DNA from: Bacteroidaceae bacterium
GTDB lineage: Bacteria > Bacteroidota > Bacteroidia > Bacteroidales > Bacteroidaceae
Direction: 5' to 3'
Assembly (NCBI GenBank): GCA_017548075.1
Contig: JAFYNL010000015.1
Coordinates: forward strand, 1 to 60,145
Length of the DNA: 60,145 nucleotides
Under the pieces are notes generated by a model. The model was not told the origin of the DNA. It did not search any database and saw nothing but the letters and a program-made list of their open reading frames with translations. Positions 33,444 through 43,314 of this stretch are shown here, piece after piece. A program made the translations under genes and the position numbers. How positions within the stretch are numbered: position 1 is the stretch's first letter; every line of letters starts with the position of its first letter.

Positions 33444-34748
33444 GTGAATGCGCTAAAAGGTAAAAAGGCGGTTTTCTACACTCTCGGATGTAAACTCAAC
33501 TTCGCAGAGACAAGTACCATTCAGCAGCAAATGAAGGCTGCAGGAGTAGAAATTGCCGCTAACGGAGAAATGGCAGACATCTGCATTGTGAATACTTGCA
33601 GCGTCACAGAGGTGGCCGATAGTAAATGCAGACAAGCCATAAGCCGACTCCATCGCAAACATCCGGAGGCTCTGATGGTGGTGACTGGCTGCTATGCACA
33701 GCTCAGGCCCAATCAGGTTGCAGCCCTCGAAGGCGTTGACCTCGTGGTAGGAGCTGAGCAGAAAGGGGAAATTGTGAATTTAATTCAAAATTCCGAACTC
33801 AAAGTTCAAAATTCATGCTTCTCCTCCCTTAAAGGTTTCTTCCCTGCTTGTGCTTGTGGAGAACGAACTCGTTTCTTCCTGAAGGTACAAGACGGCTGCG
33901 ATTACTTCTGCACTTACTGCACTATTCCTTTCGCAAGAGGAAGGAGCAGGAACGGCAGCATTTCTTCGCTTGTCAAGCAGGCAGAAGAGGCTGCTCAGCA
34001 AGGAGGTAAGGAAATTGTGCTGACTGGCGTCAACATCGGCGACTTCGGCAAGACGACTGGCGAGAAGTTCATCGACCTCTTGAAAGCCCTCGACAAAGTG
34101 GAAGGCATTGAACGCTATCGCATCAGCAGTATTGAGCCGAACCTGCTCACAGAGGAAATCATCCGTTTCTGTAGCGAGAGCCGAGCCTTCATGCCACACT
34201 TCCACATCCCTCTGCAAAGTGGAAGCGACGAAGTGCTCAAACTGATGCATCGCCGATACGACACAAAGTTCTTTGCAGAAAAGATTGCAGAGGTCAGGAA
34301 GTACATTCCGGATGCCTTCATCGGCGTGGATGTCATCGTTGGAATGAGAGGAGAAACAGACGAACTCTTTGCCGAAGCCTACAAATTCATGCAGAGTTTG
34401 CCCGTAAGTCAGTATCATGTATTCAGTTACAGCGAACGACCTGGCACGAAGGCTCTCCAGATACCTGACAAAGTGTCACCACAGAAGAAACATGAACGCA
34501 GTCAACAAATCCTGTCACTCAGCGACGAGAAACTGCGTACACATTATAATAATATATATAAAGGACAGACGCGACCAGTCCTGCTCGAGCACAGCAAGAA
34601 AGCTGGCATTCTGCATGGCTTTACCGACAACTACATCAGAGTTGAGGTGAAGGCCGACAAGCAGAAGCAGTTGGACAACACCATCGTTCAAGTTCGTTTA
34701 GGCGGATGGAACGAAAAAGGAGACGCGCTTGTAGGAACAATAGAATGA
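33444..34748 (+). CDS. mtaB: tRNA t6A37 methylthiotransferase (MtaB)
   Basis: The 434-residue protein has the MiaB/MtaB order. An N-terminal UPF0004 domain holds three iron-sulfur cysteines (YTLGCKLN, NTCSVTE, VTGCYAQ). The radical-SAM CxxxCxxC is in GCDYFCTYC at about 150, and a C-terminal TRAM-like region follows. YTLGCKLN at the N-terminus is typical of MtaB, which adds a methylthio group to t6A at tRNA position 37. No ATG is available near the start; GTG at 33444 keeps the conserved N-terminus and coincides with the expected transcription start. It overlaps the glycosyltransferase gene by 4 bp (ATGA). Confidence 0.9.
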   Translation: MNALKGKKAVFYTLGCKLNFAETSTIQQQMKAAGVEIAANGEMADICIVNTCSVTEVADSKCRQAISRLHRKHPEALMVVTGCYAQLRPNQVAALEGVDLVVGAEQKGEIVNLIQNSELKVQNSCFSSLKGFFPACACGERTRFFLKVQDGCDYFCTYCTIPFARGRSRNGSISSLVKQAEEAAQQGGKEIVLTGVNIGDFGKTTGEKFIDLLKALDKVEGIERYRISSIEPNLLTEEIIRFCSESRAFMPHFHIPLQSGSDEVLKLMHRRYDTKFFAEKIAEVRKYIPDAFIGVDVIVGMRGETDELFAEAYKFMQSLPVSQYHVFSYSERPGTKALQIPDKVSPQKKHERSQQILSLSDEKLRTHYNNIYKGQTRPVLLEHSKKAGILHGFTDNYIRVEVKADKQKQLDNTIVQVRLGGWNEKGDALVGTIE

Positions 34749-35758
34749 AACTGAGCATCGTCATACTCAACTGGAACGGAGCCGAAATGCTGCGCCGCTT
34801 CCTGCCTTCAGTCATCGAGCACTCGCCCGAGGCTGAAATCGTTGTGGCAGATAATGGCAGTACTGACGACTCCCTCAAGTTGCTTGCCGAGCAGTTCCCA
34901 AGCATTCGCACTCTCGTCTTTGACCACAACTATGGCTTTGCAGAAGGCTATAACAAAGCCATCGCTCAAGTGGAATGCAACCTTTGTCTTTTGCTCAATA
35001 GCGATGTCCGAGTTGAAGCAGGTTGGCTCAAGCCAATGCTCGACTATATGGAGCAACATCCAGAAGTCGCAGCCTGCCAGCCAAAGATTCGATGCGAATG
35101 GGCTCCAGAGATGTTGGAATATGCAGGAGCTTGTGGTGGCTACATCGACAAGTTGGGTTTCCCCTTCTGTAGAGGTCGCATTCTTGGTACAGTAGAGCGA
35201 GACGAAGGACAATACGACGACATTGCTTCTTTGGCATGGGCAACTGGAGCAGCCTTACTCATTCGTCGCGATATCTATTTAGAGGCAGGCGGATTGGATG
35301 CTCGTTTCTTTGCTCATCAAGAGGAGATTGACCTTTGTTGGCGACTCAGAAGTCGCGGCTATGGTCTCGTTTGCATCCCTCAAAGTGTGGTCTATCATGT
35401 CGGAGGTGGCACTCTGCCGAAAGAAAGTCCGCGAAAGGCTTACCTCAACTTCCGCAACAACTTGCTGCTTCTCTACAAGAACTTGCCTGAGAAGAAATTC
35501 CGCAAGGCCATGCATTGGCGCAGATTATTGGATGCAGCTGCAGCCCTCCACTTCCTTGTTGGCGGTCATTGGGCAGCTTGCAAAGCTGTTCTAAAAGCGC
35601 ATCTTGATTTCCGCCGCATACAAAAGGACTTCAAGGAAGATAGAGACAAGAATCTGGCTGCAACAGTCGTACCCGCTAACGAGATACTCTCTCCCATCAA
35701 CCTATTGTGGGAATACTATGGGAAGCGACACTATACATTTAAGAGTTTAAAAGTTTAA
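34745..35758 (+). CDS. Family 2 glycosyltransferase
   Basis: The 337-residue protein starts MKLSIVILNWNGAEML and has the GT-A fold markers VVADNGSTDDS (about 34-44), NSDVRVEAGW (about 87-96) and HQEEIDLCWRLRSRGY with the ED motif near 200. It transfers a sugar from a nucleotide donor, probably in polysaccharide, glycolipid or O-antigen assembly at the inner membrane. The rhamnosyltransferase-like GT2 class fits best, but the acceptor is unknown. Its ATG overlaps the mtaB stop. Confidence 0.88.
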   Translation: MKLSIVILNWNGAEMLRRFLPSVIEHSPEAEIVVADNGSTDDSLKLLAEQFPSIRTLVFDHNYGFAEGYNKAIAQVECNLCLLLNSDVRVEAGWLKPMLDYMEQHPEVAACQPKIRCEWAPEMLEYAGACGGYIDKLGFPFCRGRILGTVERDEGQYDDIASLAWATGAALLIRRDIYLEAGGLDARFFAHQEEIDLCWRLRSRGYGLVCIPQSVVYHVGGGTLPKESPRKAYLNFRNNLLLLYKNLPEKKFRKAMHWRRLLDAAAALHFLVGGHWAACKAVLKAHLDFRRIQKDFKEDRDKNLAATVVPANEILSPINLLWEYYGKRHYTFKSLKV

Positions 35759-35764
35759 GAAAAT

Positions 35765-37096
35765 ATGAGAATAAGAACTTTATTCCTTTTGATGCTTATC
35801 GCTGGAACAGGCTATGCTCAACAGGCTTGGACGCTGCAAGACTGCTTGGACTATGCGCTGGAGCATAACATCCAAGTGCAGAAGAATCGCATCAGTGAGG
35901 AGCGAGGTGAAGTAAGCCTCTGGCAAGACAAAGGCGCACTCTTCCCCAGCCTCAGTTTCAACACGAATCAAGGCTTGGGCTATCGTCCTTTCACTGAGGT
36001 TATCAATATTGTGCAAGGCGACCAAGTAACAAGCACCAGAAGCAATGTTACCTATCAAGGAACTTATGGCCTCAATGCCAATGTTACCCTCTGGAATGGC
36101 GGCATCAATCAGAAGAATATCAAGGAACAGGAACTGCAAAATCGCATCAATGCCCTCACCACAGAGCAGAGCGAACTCAGCATACAAGAACAGATTGCAC
36201 AACTTTATGTGCAAATCATGTACACTAAAGAAGCCAAGAAGGTCAACGAATTGCTTCTCTCTACTGCACAAAGCCAATACGACAGAGGTGTGGAGATGAT
36301 GAATCAAGGACAGATGGCAAGGGCAGATGTTGTGCAACTTGAGGCACAACTCAGTAGTGCTCAATACTCTGTGGTCAATTGCGAAACTCAACTTGCTAAC
36401 TACAAGCGCCAACTCAAGGCCCTCCTTGAACTTGACCTCAGCACTCCTTTTGATGTGGCAGGCAACATTCCTTCTGATGAGCAGGTTCTTGCTCTCGTTC
36501 CAAGTGCTCAGGAGGCTTACGAAAAGGCTCTTGAAACAAGACCTGAGATAAAGAGTGCTGAACTAAGCATCGAGGCAGCAGATATGCAGCTTGACATCGC
36601 TAAGCGAGGCTTCTATCCCACTATCGGAGCGAGTGCAAGTCTTGGTAGCAATCACTCATCAGGCAACAGGAATGGCTTTGGCGAACAGATGAAGACTAAC
36701 CTCAATATGAGTGCTGGCCTCAACTTCAGCGTACCCATCTTCGACAATCGTCGCAACCAATCGAATGTCAAGACTGCCAAACTGCAACAGCTCTCTTCCA
36801 AACTGGATCTGCAGGACAAGAAAAATACGCTATCAAGCACCATCGAGCAGTACTGGCTCAACGCCAACAATGGTCAGCAAAACTATATTGCAGCCAAAGC
36901 TCGCGTCAAGAGTCAGGAAGCAAGCTACGAACTCTTGAACGAACAATTCCAAAACGGATTAAAGAACACTGTTGATGTGCTGCAAGGTCGTGACAATGTC
37001 ATCAGTGCCGAGCAAGATCTGTTGCAAAGCAAGTATACGGCTCTGCTCAACATACAACTCCTCAAGTTCTACACAGGAGAAAAGATTGAATTGTAA
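35765..37096 (+). CDS. TolC-family outer membrane efflux protein
   Basis: The 443-residue protein has a signal peptide (1-18, LFLLMLIAGTGYAQ) and paired helical repeats characteristic of TolC: WTLQDCLDYALEHNIQVQKN at the start, and a second half with ALETRPEIKSAELSIEAADM and NVKTAKLQQLS. It forms a trimeric channel through the outer membrane. The next three genes encode the adaptor, ATPase and permease, giving a complete tripartite exporter. It follows the glycosyltransferase by 6 bp. Confidence 0.9.
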   Translation: MRIRTLFLLMLIAGTGYAQQAWTLQDCLDYALEHNIQVQKNRISEERGEVSLWQDKGALFPSLSFNTNQGLGYRPFTEVINIVQGDQVTSTRSNVTYQGTYGLNANVTLWNGGINQKNIKEQELQNRINALTTEQSELSIQEQIAQLYVQIMYTKEAKKVNELLLSTAQSQYDRGVEMMNQGQMARADVVQLEAQLSSAQYSVVNCETQLANYKRQLKALLELDLSTPFDVAGNIPSDEQVLALVPSAQEAYEKALETRPEIKSAELSIEAADMQLDIAKRGFYPTIGASASLGSNHSSGNRNGFGEQMKTNLNMSAGLNFSVPIFDNRRNQSNVKTAKLQQLSSKLDLQDKKNTLSSTIEQYWLNANNGQQNYIAAKARVKSQEASYELLNEQFQNGLKNTVDVLQGRDNVISAEQDLLQSKYTALLNIQLLKFYTGEKIEL

Positions 37097-37119
37097 ATAC
37101 ACATTATATATAATATAAG

Positions 37120-38298
37120 ATGAAACATCAAACAATCATCAAAGCAGCAATGCTTATAACTGTGGCAGCCATTGTGAGCAGTTGCCACAAGAAGATTGAA
37201 TTCACTTACACTGAGGCAGAAGCAGCAGTGCAGGATGTTACAACCAGTGTGACTGCGACAGGAACCATTGAACCTGTAACAAGTGTCGATGTCGGTACAC
37301 AGGTCAGCGGTATTGTAAGCAAGCTTTATGTTGATTATAATAGTGTGGTTAAGGCTGGGCAAATTATTGCCGAACTAGACCGCACCAACCTCATAAGCGA
37401 ACTTAGCAGTGCCCAGGCAAACTTGAAGAGTGCACAAAGTGATCTCGACTATCAGAAGACCAACTATGAGCGTTTCAAGGCATTACACGACAAAGGCCTC
37501 ATCTCCGCGAACGATTATGAGCAGGCTCGTCTCTCTTACATCAAGGCTCAGCAAACAGTAACGCATCAAAGAGAAAGCGTGAAGAAAGCACAAACCAATC
37601 TTGGCTATGCCACCATCACAAGTCCTATCGATGGCGTCGTGCTGAAGAAGGAAGTAGAAGAAGGACAAACTGTTGCCTCAAGCTTCAACACCCCTACCCT
37701 CTTCACGATTGCTAAGGACTTGACTGACATGCGAGTCATTGCTGATGTTGATGAAGCAGATATAGGCGAAGTGAAGGAAGGACAGCGCGTTAGCTTTACT
37801 GTCGATGCTTTTCCAAATGACACTTTCGAAGGAGCCGTGACTCAAGTTCGTCAGCAACCGACAACAGAGAGCAACGTCGTGACCTATCAGGTTGTTATCA
37901 GCGCCCCCAACCAAGACCTCAAACTCAAGCCAGGTCTCACCGCGAATGTCAACATCTACACACTCGAAATGCCTGGTGTTCTTGCAATTTCCAGCAAGGC
38001 TCTCCGCTTCAAACCAAGCGAGGCAATGCTCAATGATGGCGAGACAATCACCGATGTTGAGAGTCCCATGAAGGTTTGGACAAAGGACGGACCTAACCTC
38101 AAAGCCATCGCTGTGCAGACAGGCGTTACCAATGGAACCTTGACACAGATAACAAGTGGATTAACTCGTGGCACTAAGGTTATCGTTGATGTACAAACCA
38201 ATATGCCAGACCTTGAAGACGGAGCACAACAAAACAGTAATCCCTTCATGCCCAAGCCAAGGAACAGGAACCAAGACAAAGACAAGAAAAAACAATAA
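37120..38298 (+). CDS. Periplasmic adaptor (MacA/HlyD type) lipoprotein
   Basis: The 392-residue protein has an N-terminal lipobox (VAAIVSSC). A lipoyl-like beta region follows (VTATGTIEPVTSVDVGTQVS), then a coiled-coil hairpin (about 95-160) and a beta-barrel domain (ADIGEVKEGQRVSFTVDAF). Adaptors of this type connect the inner-membrane MacB pump with the TolC channel. The stop codon overlaps the next gene's start by 1 bp (TAATG). Confidence 0.9.
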   Translation: MKHQTIIKAAMLITVAAIVSSCHKKIEFTYTEAEAAVQDVTTSVTATGTIEPVTSVDVGTQVSGIVSKLYVDYNSVVKAGQIIAELDRTNLISELSSAQANLKSAQSDLDYQKTNYERFKALHDKGLISANDYEQARLSYIKAQQTVTHQRESVKKAQTNLGYATITSPIDGVVLKKEVEEGQTVASSFNTPTLFTIAKDLTDMRVIADVDEADIGEVKEGQRVSFTVDAFPNDTFEGAVTQVRQQPTTESNVVTYQVVISAPNQDLKLKPGLTANVNIYTLEMPGVLAISSKALRFKPSEAMLNDGETITDVESPMKVWTKDGPNLKAIAVQTGVTNGTLTQITSGLTRGTKVIVDVQTNMPDLEDGAQQNSNPFMPKPRNRNQDKDKKKQ

Positions 38299-39056
38299 TG
38301 GATAAGAACGACAGAAAGGTAGTCATCGAGTTGCAGGATGTCCGTCGTGATTTCCATGTAGGCAGCGAGGTGGTGAAGGCGCTTCGAGGTGTCAGTTTCA
38401 AGATACACGAAGGCGAGTTCGTCACCATTATGGGCACCTCTGGCTCAGGTAAGAGTACGTTGCTCAACCAGTTGGGCTGCCTCGATACTCCTACAAGTGG
38501 CGAGTACATCCTTGATGGTGTGCCTGTTCGTAAGATGCGCCGAAGCGAACGAGCCATCCTTCGCAACCGCAAGATAGGCTTCATCTTCCAGAACTACAAC
38601 CTGCTTGCAAAGACGACTGCAGTGGAGAATGTTGAGTTGCCGCTTATGTACAACAAGACATACAATGCTCGTCAGCGTAGAGAAGCAGCCATCAAGGCAC
38701 TACAGGCAGTAGGACTTGGCGACCGACTTGACCACAAGAGCAATCAGATGTCTGGTGGCCAGATGCAGCGAGTGGCCATTGCAAGGGCTTTGGTCAACAA
38801 TCCTGCAGTCATCCTTGCCGACGAAGCAACGGGTAACCTCGACACACACACCTCTTTCGAGATTTTGTGCCTCTTCCAAGAATTGCACAGGCAAGGTCGC
38901 ACCATCATCTTCGTCACCCACAACCCCGAGATAGCACAATACAGCAGCCGCAATATCAAACTGAGCGACGGTAAGATATGCGATGACACAGAGAATCCTC
39001 ATATTCTCGATGCCAGAGAAGCATTGGCTGCACTGCCTAACAATAACGACGATTAA
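38298..39056 (+). CDS. ABC transporter ATPase (MacB/LolD type)
   Basis: The 252-residue protein has Walker A GTSGSGKST (about 50), the Q-loop FQNYNLLAKTT, signature MSGGQMQRVAIARAL and Walker B VILADEATGNLD, with H-loop VTHNPE. It belongs to the MacB/LolD/FtsE class that powers substrate movement from the periplasm. In this cluster ATPase and permease are separate genes; in E. coli MacB they are fused. Confidence 0.92.
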   Translation: MDKNDRKVVIELQDVRRDFHVGSEVVKALRGVSFKIHEGEFVTIMGTSGSGKSTLLNQLGCLDTPTSGEYILDGVPVRKMRRSERAILRNRKIGFIFQNYNLLAKTTAVENVELPLMYNKTYNARQRREAAIKALQAVGLGDRLDHKSNQMSGGQMQRVAIARALVNNPAVILADEATGNLDTHTSFEILCLFQELHRQGRTIIFVTHNPEIAQYSSRNIKLSDGKICDDTENPHILDAREALAALPNNNDD

Positions 39057-39057
39057 C

Positions 39058-40281
39058 ATGAGCATAACGAACCTACTTAAAGTTGCCCTCACGGCCATTA
39101 TGAGCAACAAGTTTCGCTCTTTCCTGAGCATGCTTGGTATCATCATTGGTGTGGCTGCAGTCATCATCATGATGGCTATCGGTCAAGGCTCGAAGCAAAG
39201 CATTCGCGAAGACTTGAGCAAGATGGGCACGAACTTGCTGACCATTCGACCAGGTGCTGATATGCGAGGTGGCGTTCGTCAAGACCCATCGGCAATGCAG
39301 ACGCTCAAGATGGCTGACTACGAAAGCATCCTCAACGAAGCAACCCTCATCACTCATGTAAGTCCCGAAGTGACAAGCAGCGGGCAAGTCATTCATGGTT
39401 CCAAGAACACCACAAGTACTATGTATGGCGAGAGTCCCGACTACATGACCATTAAGCTTTGGGACATCAAGAGTGGCGATTGCTTTACAGAAGAAGATGT
39501 GATGAAGAGCGCCAAAGTTTGTATTGTGGGAACGACCATTGTTAAAGAACTCTTTGGCAGCGAGGATGCGGATTGTATCGGCAAGGTTGTCCGCTTCAAG
39601 AGCATTCCTTTCCGCATTGTCGGCGTACTGAAATCGAAAGGTTACAACAGTTGGGGCATGGATCAGGACAATGTCATGATTGCTCCTTACACTACCGTTA
39701 TGAAGCGCCTTGCCGCCCAGACCTTCTTCAGCAGTATTGTGATGAGTGCTTTGGCAGAAGAGTTGAGCGACGACGCTATCGAGGAAGTGACGCAAATTCT
39801 CCGCCGCAACCATAAGTTGAAGGATGATGCAGAGGACGACTTCACCATTCGTTCCCAAGCAGAATGGATGGAAACAATGTCCACCACAATGGACACCATC
39901 ACCCTCATTCTGGTCGTTGCTGCAGCCTTCTCGTTGCTTGTGGCAGGCATCGGCATCATGAACATCATGCTTGTGAGCGTGACTGAACGAACCAAAGAAA
40001 TTGGTCTTCGCATGAGTGTGGGTGCTCGAGGTATCGACATCATGAGCCAATTCCTCATCGAAAGTGTCATGATATCGTTGACGGGAGCCTTGCTTGGAGT
40101 GGCGCTTGGCTATGGAGGCAGTTGGCTAGCAAGCAATGTCTTTATGTTGCCAAGCAGTGTGCCCCTTTGGAGCGTCGGCCTGAGCTTCTGCATCTGTGCT
40201 TTCATCGGCATCTTCTTCGGCTATGTTCCTGCCCGAAAGGCCGCTCTCATGGACCCAATTGAAGCAATTAGATACGAATAA
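39058..40281 (+). CDS. MacB-type ABC permease
   Basis: The 407-residue protein has an N-terminal membrane helix (FLSMLGIIIGVAAVIIMMAIG), a large periplasmic MacB_PCD domain and three C-terminal FtsX helices (ILVVAAAFSLLVAGIGIMNI, then SVMISLTGALLGVALG and SVGLSFCICAFIGIFFGY). The ATG at 39058 lies 1 bp after the ATPase stop. The pump uses ATP to push compounds, peptides or lipoproteins out through TolC; the substrate is not evident. Confidence 0.9.
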   Translation: MSITNLLKVALTAIMSNKFRSFLSMLGIIIGVAAVIIMMAIGQGSKQSIREDLSKMGTNLLTIRPGADMRGGVRQDPSAMQTLKMADYESILNEATLITHVSPEVTSSGQVIHGSKNTTSTMYGESPDYMTIKLWDIKSGDCFTEEDVMKSAKVCIVGTTIVKELFGSEDADCIGKVVRFKSIPFRIVGVLKSKGYNSWGMDQDNVMIAPYTTVMKRLAAQTFFSSIVMSALAEELSDDAIEEVTQILRRNHKLKDDAEDDFTIRSQAEWMETMSTTMDTITLILVVAAAFSLLVAGIGIMNIMLVSVTERTKEIGLRMSVGARGIDIMSQFLIESVMISLTGALLGVALGYGGSWLASNVFMLPSSVPLWSVGLSFCICAFIGIFFGYVPARKAALMDPIEAIRYE

Positions 40282-40298
40282 ACATAAAACCAAATACA

Positions 40299-40922
40299 AT
40301 GAAAAAGAGCATCCTTTTTGCAGCACTCTTGTGCTTGCCCCTTTGCCTAATGGCAGGGAAAAGAGACTACATGAAAGACCCCAAGTATCTGCTTGGTGCA
40401 GTGCCTGAAGTGGAGGGCGTTGTCACATTCCAGAAGAACTTCAGCGTTACAGACAAAAACGAACAACAGATTTACAACATTCTGCTCGCTTACATCAACA
40501 ACTCTCTTATCGGCAATGCCATCCAAGACAAAAATCAGCCTTACACTCGCATCATCTCAGAGGATAAAGAGAACGGCACTATTGTGGCTCGAATCGAGGA
40601 GTACATGATCTTCCACAAGACGTTCTACGAACTGGACCGCACCCGCTTCCGTTACCTCATCAATGCAAATGTCAAGGGGCAAAAGGTAAGCCTCATCATT
40701 ACGCAGATTTCCTATTATTATAATGAGGATATGGATGGCAAGAACGGCGTCAACTACAAGGCCGAAGAGTGGATTACGGACAAGGTTGCCGTCAACAAGA
40801 AAGGCACGAAGCTCTATCCTCGCAGCGGCAAATTCCGCCGGATGACTGTCGACCGCACAGAAGAAATCTTCAAAGGCATCATGGATTCGTTTACCACAAA
40901 ACAAGGCGTGATTGAGAACTAA
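40299..40922 (+). CDS. DUF4468-type secreted protein
   Basis: The 207-residue protein has a signal peptide (LFAALLCLPLCLMAG). The mature part fits the DUF4468 (TBP-like fold) domain common in Bacteroidales, with VPEVEGVVTFQKNFSV and TRFRYLINANVKGQKVSLII. The function is unknown. It lies 17 bp after the permease gene. Confidence 0.7.
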   Translation: MKKSILFAALLCLPLCLMAGKRDYMKDPKYLLGAVPEVEGVVTFQKNFSVTDKNEQQIYNILLAYINNSLIGNAIQDKNQPYTRIISEDKENGTIVARIEEYMIFHKTFYELDRTRFRYLINANVKGQKVSLIITQISYYYNEDMDGKNGVNYKAEEWITDKVAVNKKGTKLYPRSGKFRRMTVDRTEEIFKGIMDSFTTKQGVIEN

Positions 40923-40932
40923 AATCCGCACC

Positions 40933-41649
40933 ATGAACAAGCATTTATTGATGCTGGCCTTATGTCTGCTGACCTCAATCACTATCTGTGGTCAATGCAG
41001 ATACTGCAAATCCTACGAGGACTTCCTCGAGGACAAGTGGGAGTCCTTGGACACCGTCTTTTGCAAAGAACAAAGCAAAGGACACGCGTTCATGTGGGGT
41101 TATAGCAACATCACGATGAAGACGGGGGACAAGAATCTCGACAAGAGAATCAACTATTCCGTATTCGCTGTGATGCAAGGCAAGGCACTGTATGTGAACA
41201 GCTACAACCTGCGGTTCGAGAAGTTGCGCTTCGGCAAAGGCTTCAGCAAGGCTGCCCGCATCGGAGAGAACGACCTGCTAGTAGTGAACAAACTGGTCGG
41301 CAAGGAAGCACAGAACGAACAACCGGGAGCTACAGGAGCTGCCATTGTAGGAGGTATGCTTTTCGGTATTGCAGGGGCAGCAATAGCAGGAGGCATCGTT
41401 GCTGGCGTGACTGCCAACAAGCAACTGAAGGGCAAAGTGTGCTATCTCCTTACCTCTGGCGCCGATGAAAAAGGGCGTTATGACATCACTTTATTCGAAG
41501 ACCAGATGATGGACAAACTGCTTCTGAGCCGCGACCTCATCGACTTGCACAATGCTTATTACGCTGAGAAAGACAAGAACAAACGTAGATTGGCCAGCCG
41601 CATCCTGCCAATCCTGATGGAAGCAGGCATCATAGAAGCGGAAGAATAA
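40933..41649 (+). CDS. Secreted protein with glycine-zipper-like segment
   Basis: The 238-residue protein has a signal peptide (LLMLALCLLTSITICG) and a middle glycine/alanine-rich hydrophobic stretch (about 143-168, TGAAIVGGMLFGIAGAAIAG) that could form a glycine zipper or membrane helix. The N-terminal part YKSYEDFLEDKWESLD resembles short Bacteroidales secreted families. No enzymatic motif is seen. It starts 10 bp after the previous gene, from ATG 40933; an upstream in-frame extension is unlikely. Confidence 0.65.
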   Translation: MNKHLLMLALCLLTSITICGQCRYCKSYEDFLEDKWESLDTVFCKEQSKGHAFMWGYSNITMKTGDKNLDKRINYSVFAVMQGKALYVNSYNLRFEKLRFGKGFSKAARIGENDLLVVNKLVGKEAQNEQPGATGAAIVGGMLFGIAGAAIAGGIVAGVTANKQLKGKVCYLLTSGADEKGRYDITLFEDQMMDKLLLSRDLIDLHNAYYAEKDKNKRRLASRILPILMEAGIIEAEE

Positions 41650-41680
41650 GGACAATACCTCCAACTCTAAACTTTAAACT

Positions 41681-42667
41681 ATGAATTACAAAGTTCTCCT
41701 CCTCACCCTTTGCTTGGGTTGCATCGTCACAGCGGCTGATGCGAAGAAGAAAAAGACCAGTGGCAATCCTATTTTCGAGGGCTGGTATGCCGATCCCGAA
41801 GGTGCAGTCTTGAACGGGAAATACTGGGTATTCCCGACATTTAGTGCTCCTTACGACGAGCAGTTGCACTTCGACGCTTTCTCGAGCAAAGACCTTGTGA
41901 ACTGGACGAAGCACGAGAACGTCATCACAAAGGCAGACATTCCTTGGTTGAGGAGAGCGCTTTGGGCTCCCGCTATCATCGAAGCGAACAACAAGTACTA
42001 CCTTTTCTTTGGTGGAAACGATGTGCATGAAGGTGAAGTTGGAGGCATTGGAGTAGCCGTCAGCGATAAGCCAGAAGGCCCTTACAAAGACGCTCTGGGC
42101 AAGCCGCTCATCAACGAGATTGTCAACGGAGCACAGCCCATCGACCAATTCGTTTTCCGCGATGATGACGGACAATACTATATGTTCTACGGCGGCTGGC
42201 GTCACTGCAACGTCTGCAAGCTGAGTCCCGACCTCCTTTCCATCGTACCTTGGGAAGACGGACAGAAGTTCCACGAGATTACTCCCAGCCGAGAATATGT
42301 GGAGGGACCTTTTATGCTGAAGCGAAACGGCAAGTACTACTTCATGTGGAGCCAAGGTGGTTGGACTGGTCCCGACTATTGCGTGGCTTACGCAATTGCC
42401 GACAGTCCCTTCGGTCCCTTCAAACTCAAGGGAAAGATACTGCAGAGGGACGAGAGCATTGCTCGTGGAGCAGGTCATCACAGCGTTATAAAAGTGCCTG
42501 GAAAGGACGAATACTACATCGTCTACCACCGCCGTCCGCTCGATGAAACCGATGGAAATCACCGAGTTACCTGCATTGACAAACTCATCTTCAATGAGGA
42601 CGGAACCATCCAGCCCGTTAAGATGACCTTCGAGGGCGTTGGGAAAAGCAAGATAAGGAAGAAGTGA
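41681..42667 (+). CDS. Glycoside hydrolase family 43-type enzyme
   Basis: The 328-residue protein has a signal peptide (LLTLCLGCIVTAADA) and a five-bladed beta-propeller pattern. Likely catalytic residues are Asp in GWYADPEG (about 38), Asp in PIDQFVF (about 153) and Glu in YVEGPFM (about 206). GH43 enzymes remove arabinose, xylose or galactose side units from plant polysaccharides. It would act in the periplasm or at the surface. The last codons overlap the next start (GTGA). Confidence 0.85.
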   Translation: MNYKVLLLTLCLGCIVTAADAKKKKTSGNPIFEGWYADPEGAVLNGKYWVFPTFSAPYDEQLHFDAFSSKDLVNWTKHENVITKADIPWLRRALWAPAIIEANNKYYLFFGGNDVHEGEVGGIGVAVSDKPEGPYKDALGKPLINEIVNGAQPIDQFVFRDDDGQYYMFYGGWRHCNVCKLSPDLLSIVPWEDGQKFHEITPSREYVEGPFMLKRNGKYYFMWSQGGWTGPDYCVAYAIADSPFGPFKLKGKILQRDESIARGAGHHSVIKVPGKDEYYIVYHRRPLDETDGNHRVTCIDKLIFNEDGTIQPVKMTFEGVGKSKIRKK

Positions 42668-43314
42668 CTCGGAAGCAACTTTATCGAGAGGTTGCGGCTT
42701 ACTTCAAGGAGGCAATGCCGGAGGCCAAGACGGAGTTGCATTACGACAATCCCTTCCAGTTGCTCGTGGCCGTCATTTTGAGTGCGCAATGTACCGACAA
42801 GCGCATCAATCAGGTCACACCCAAGCTTTTCGAGGACTACCCTACTGCCGAAGCAATGGCTTTGGCGACTCCAGAAGTCATTTTTGAGTACATAAAAAGC
42901 GTCTCCTACCCCAATAATAAGGCCAAACATCTTGTAGAAATGGCTCGAATGCTTTGGAAAAAGCATGGAGGAGAGGTGCCACAAGACCTGAAACAGTTGA
43001 CGGAACTGCCTGGAGTGGGCAGAAAAACGGCAAATGTGGTGCTGAGTGTAGTTTGGGGAGAGGCCAGAATGGCAGTTGATACGCATGTTTTTCGTGTCAG
43101 CCACAGATTAGGGCTTGTTCCCGAGTCGTGCAAGACGCCATTTAGTGTGGAAAAGATGCTCACAAAGCACTTTTTTGAAGAAGAAATCCCCGATGCGCAT
43201 CATTGGCTCATCCTTCACGGCCGTTATACCTGCACAGCTCTTCGTCCGAAATGCGAAAAATGTGGCCTCACTCACCTCTGCAAGACATTCCAACAAGGCC
43301 AAATTTCTCGATGA
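42664..43314 (+). CDS. nth: Endonuclease III
   Basis: The 216-residue protein has the HhH-GPD motif LPGVGRKTANVVL with catalytic Lys (about 119) and the catalytic Asp in VDTHVFRVSHRLG (about 137). The C-terminal iron-sulfur cluster has spacing C-x6-C-x2-C-x5-C (about 189-206). It removes oxidised pyrimidines from DNA. It starts with GTG overlapping the GH43 stop by 4 bp. Its last five codons and stop lie within a 24-bp sequence repeated at 27864. Confidence 0.92.
   Translation: MTRKQLYREVAAYFKEAMPEAKTELHYDNPFQLLVAVILSAQCTDKRINQVTPKLFEDYPTAEAMALATPEVIFEYIKSVSYPNNKAKHLVEMARMLWKKHGGEVPQDLKQLTELPGVGRKTANVVLSVVWGEARMAVDTHVFRVSHRLGLVPESCKTPFSVEKMLTKHFFEEEIPDAHHWLILHGRYTCTALRPKCEKCGLTHLCKTFQQGQISR

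Noticed and set aside
39073-40050. 325-residue frame opposite the MacB-type permease
   Set aside because: His-rich shadow frame against a clearly conserved permease; no own promoter.
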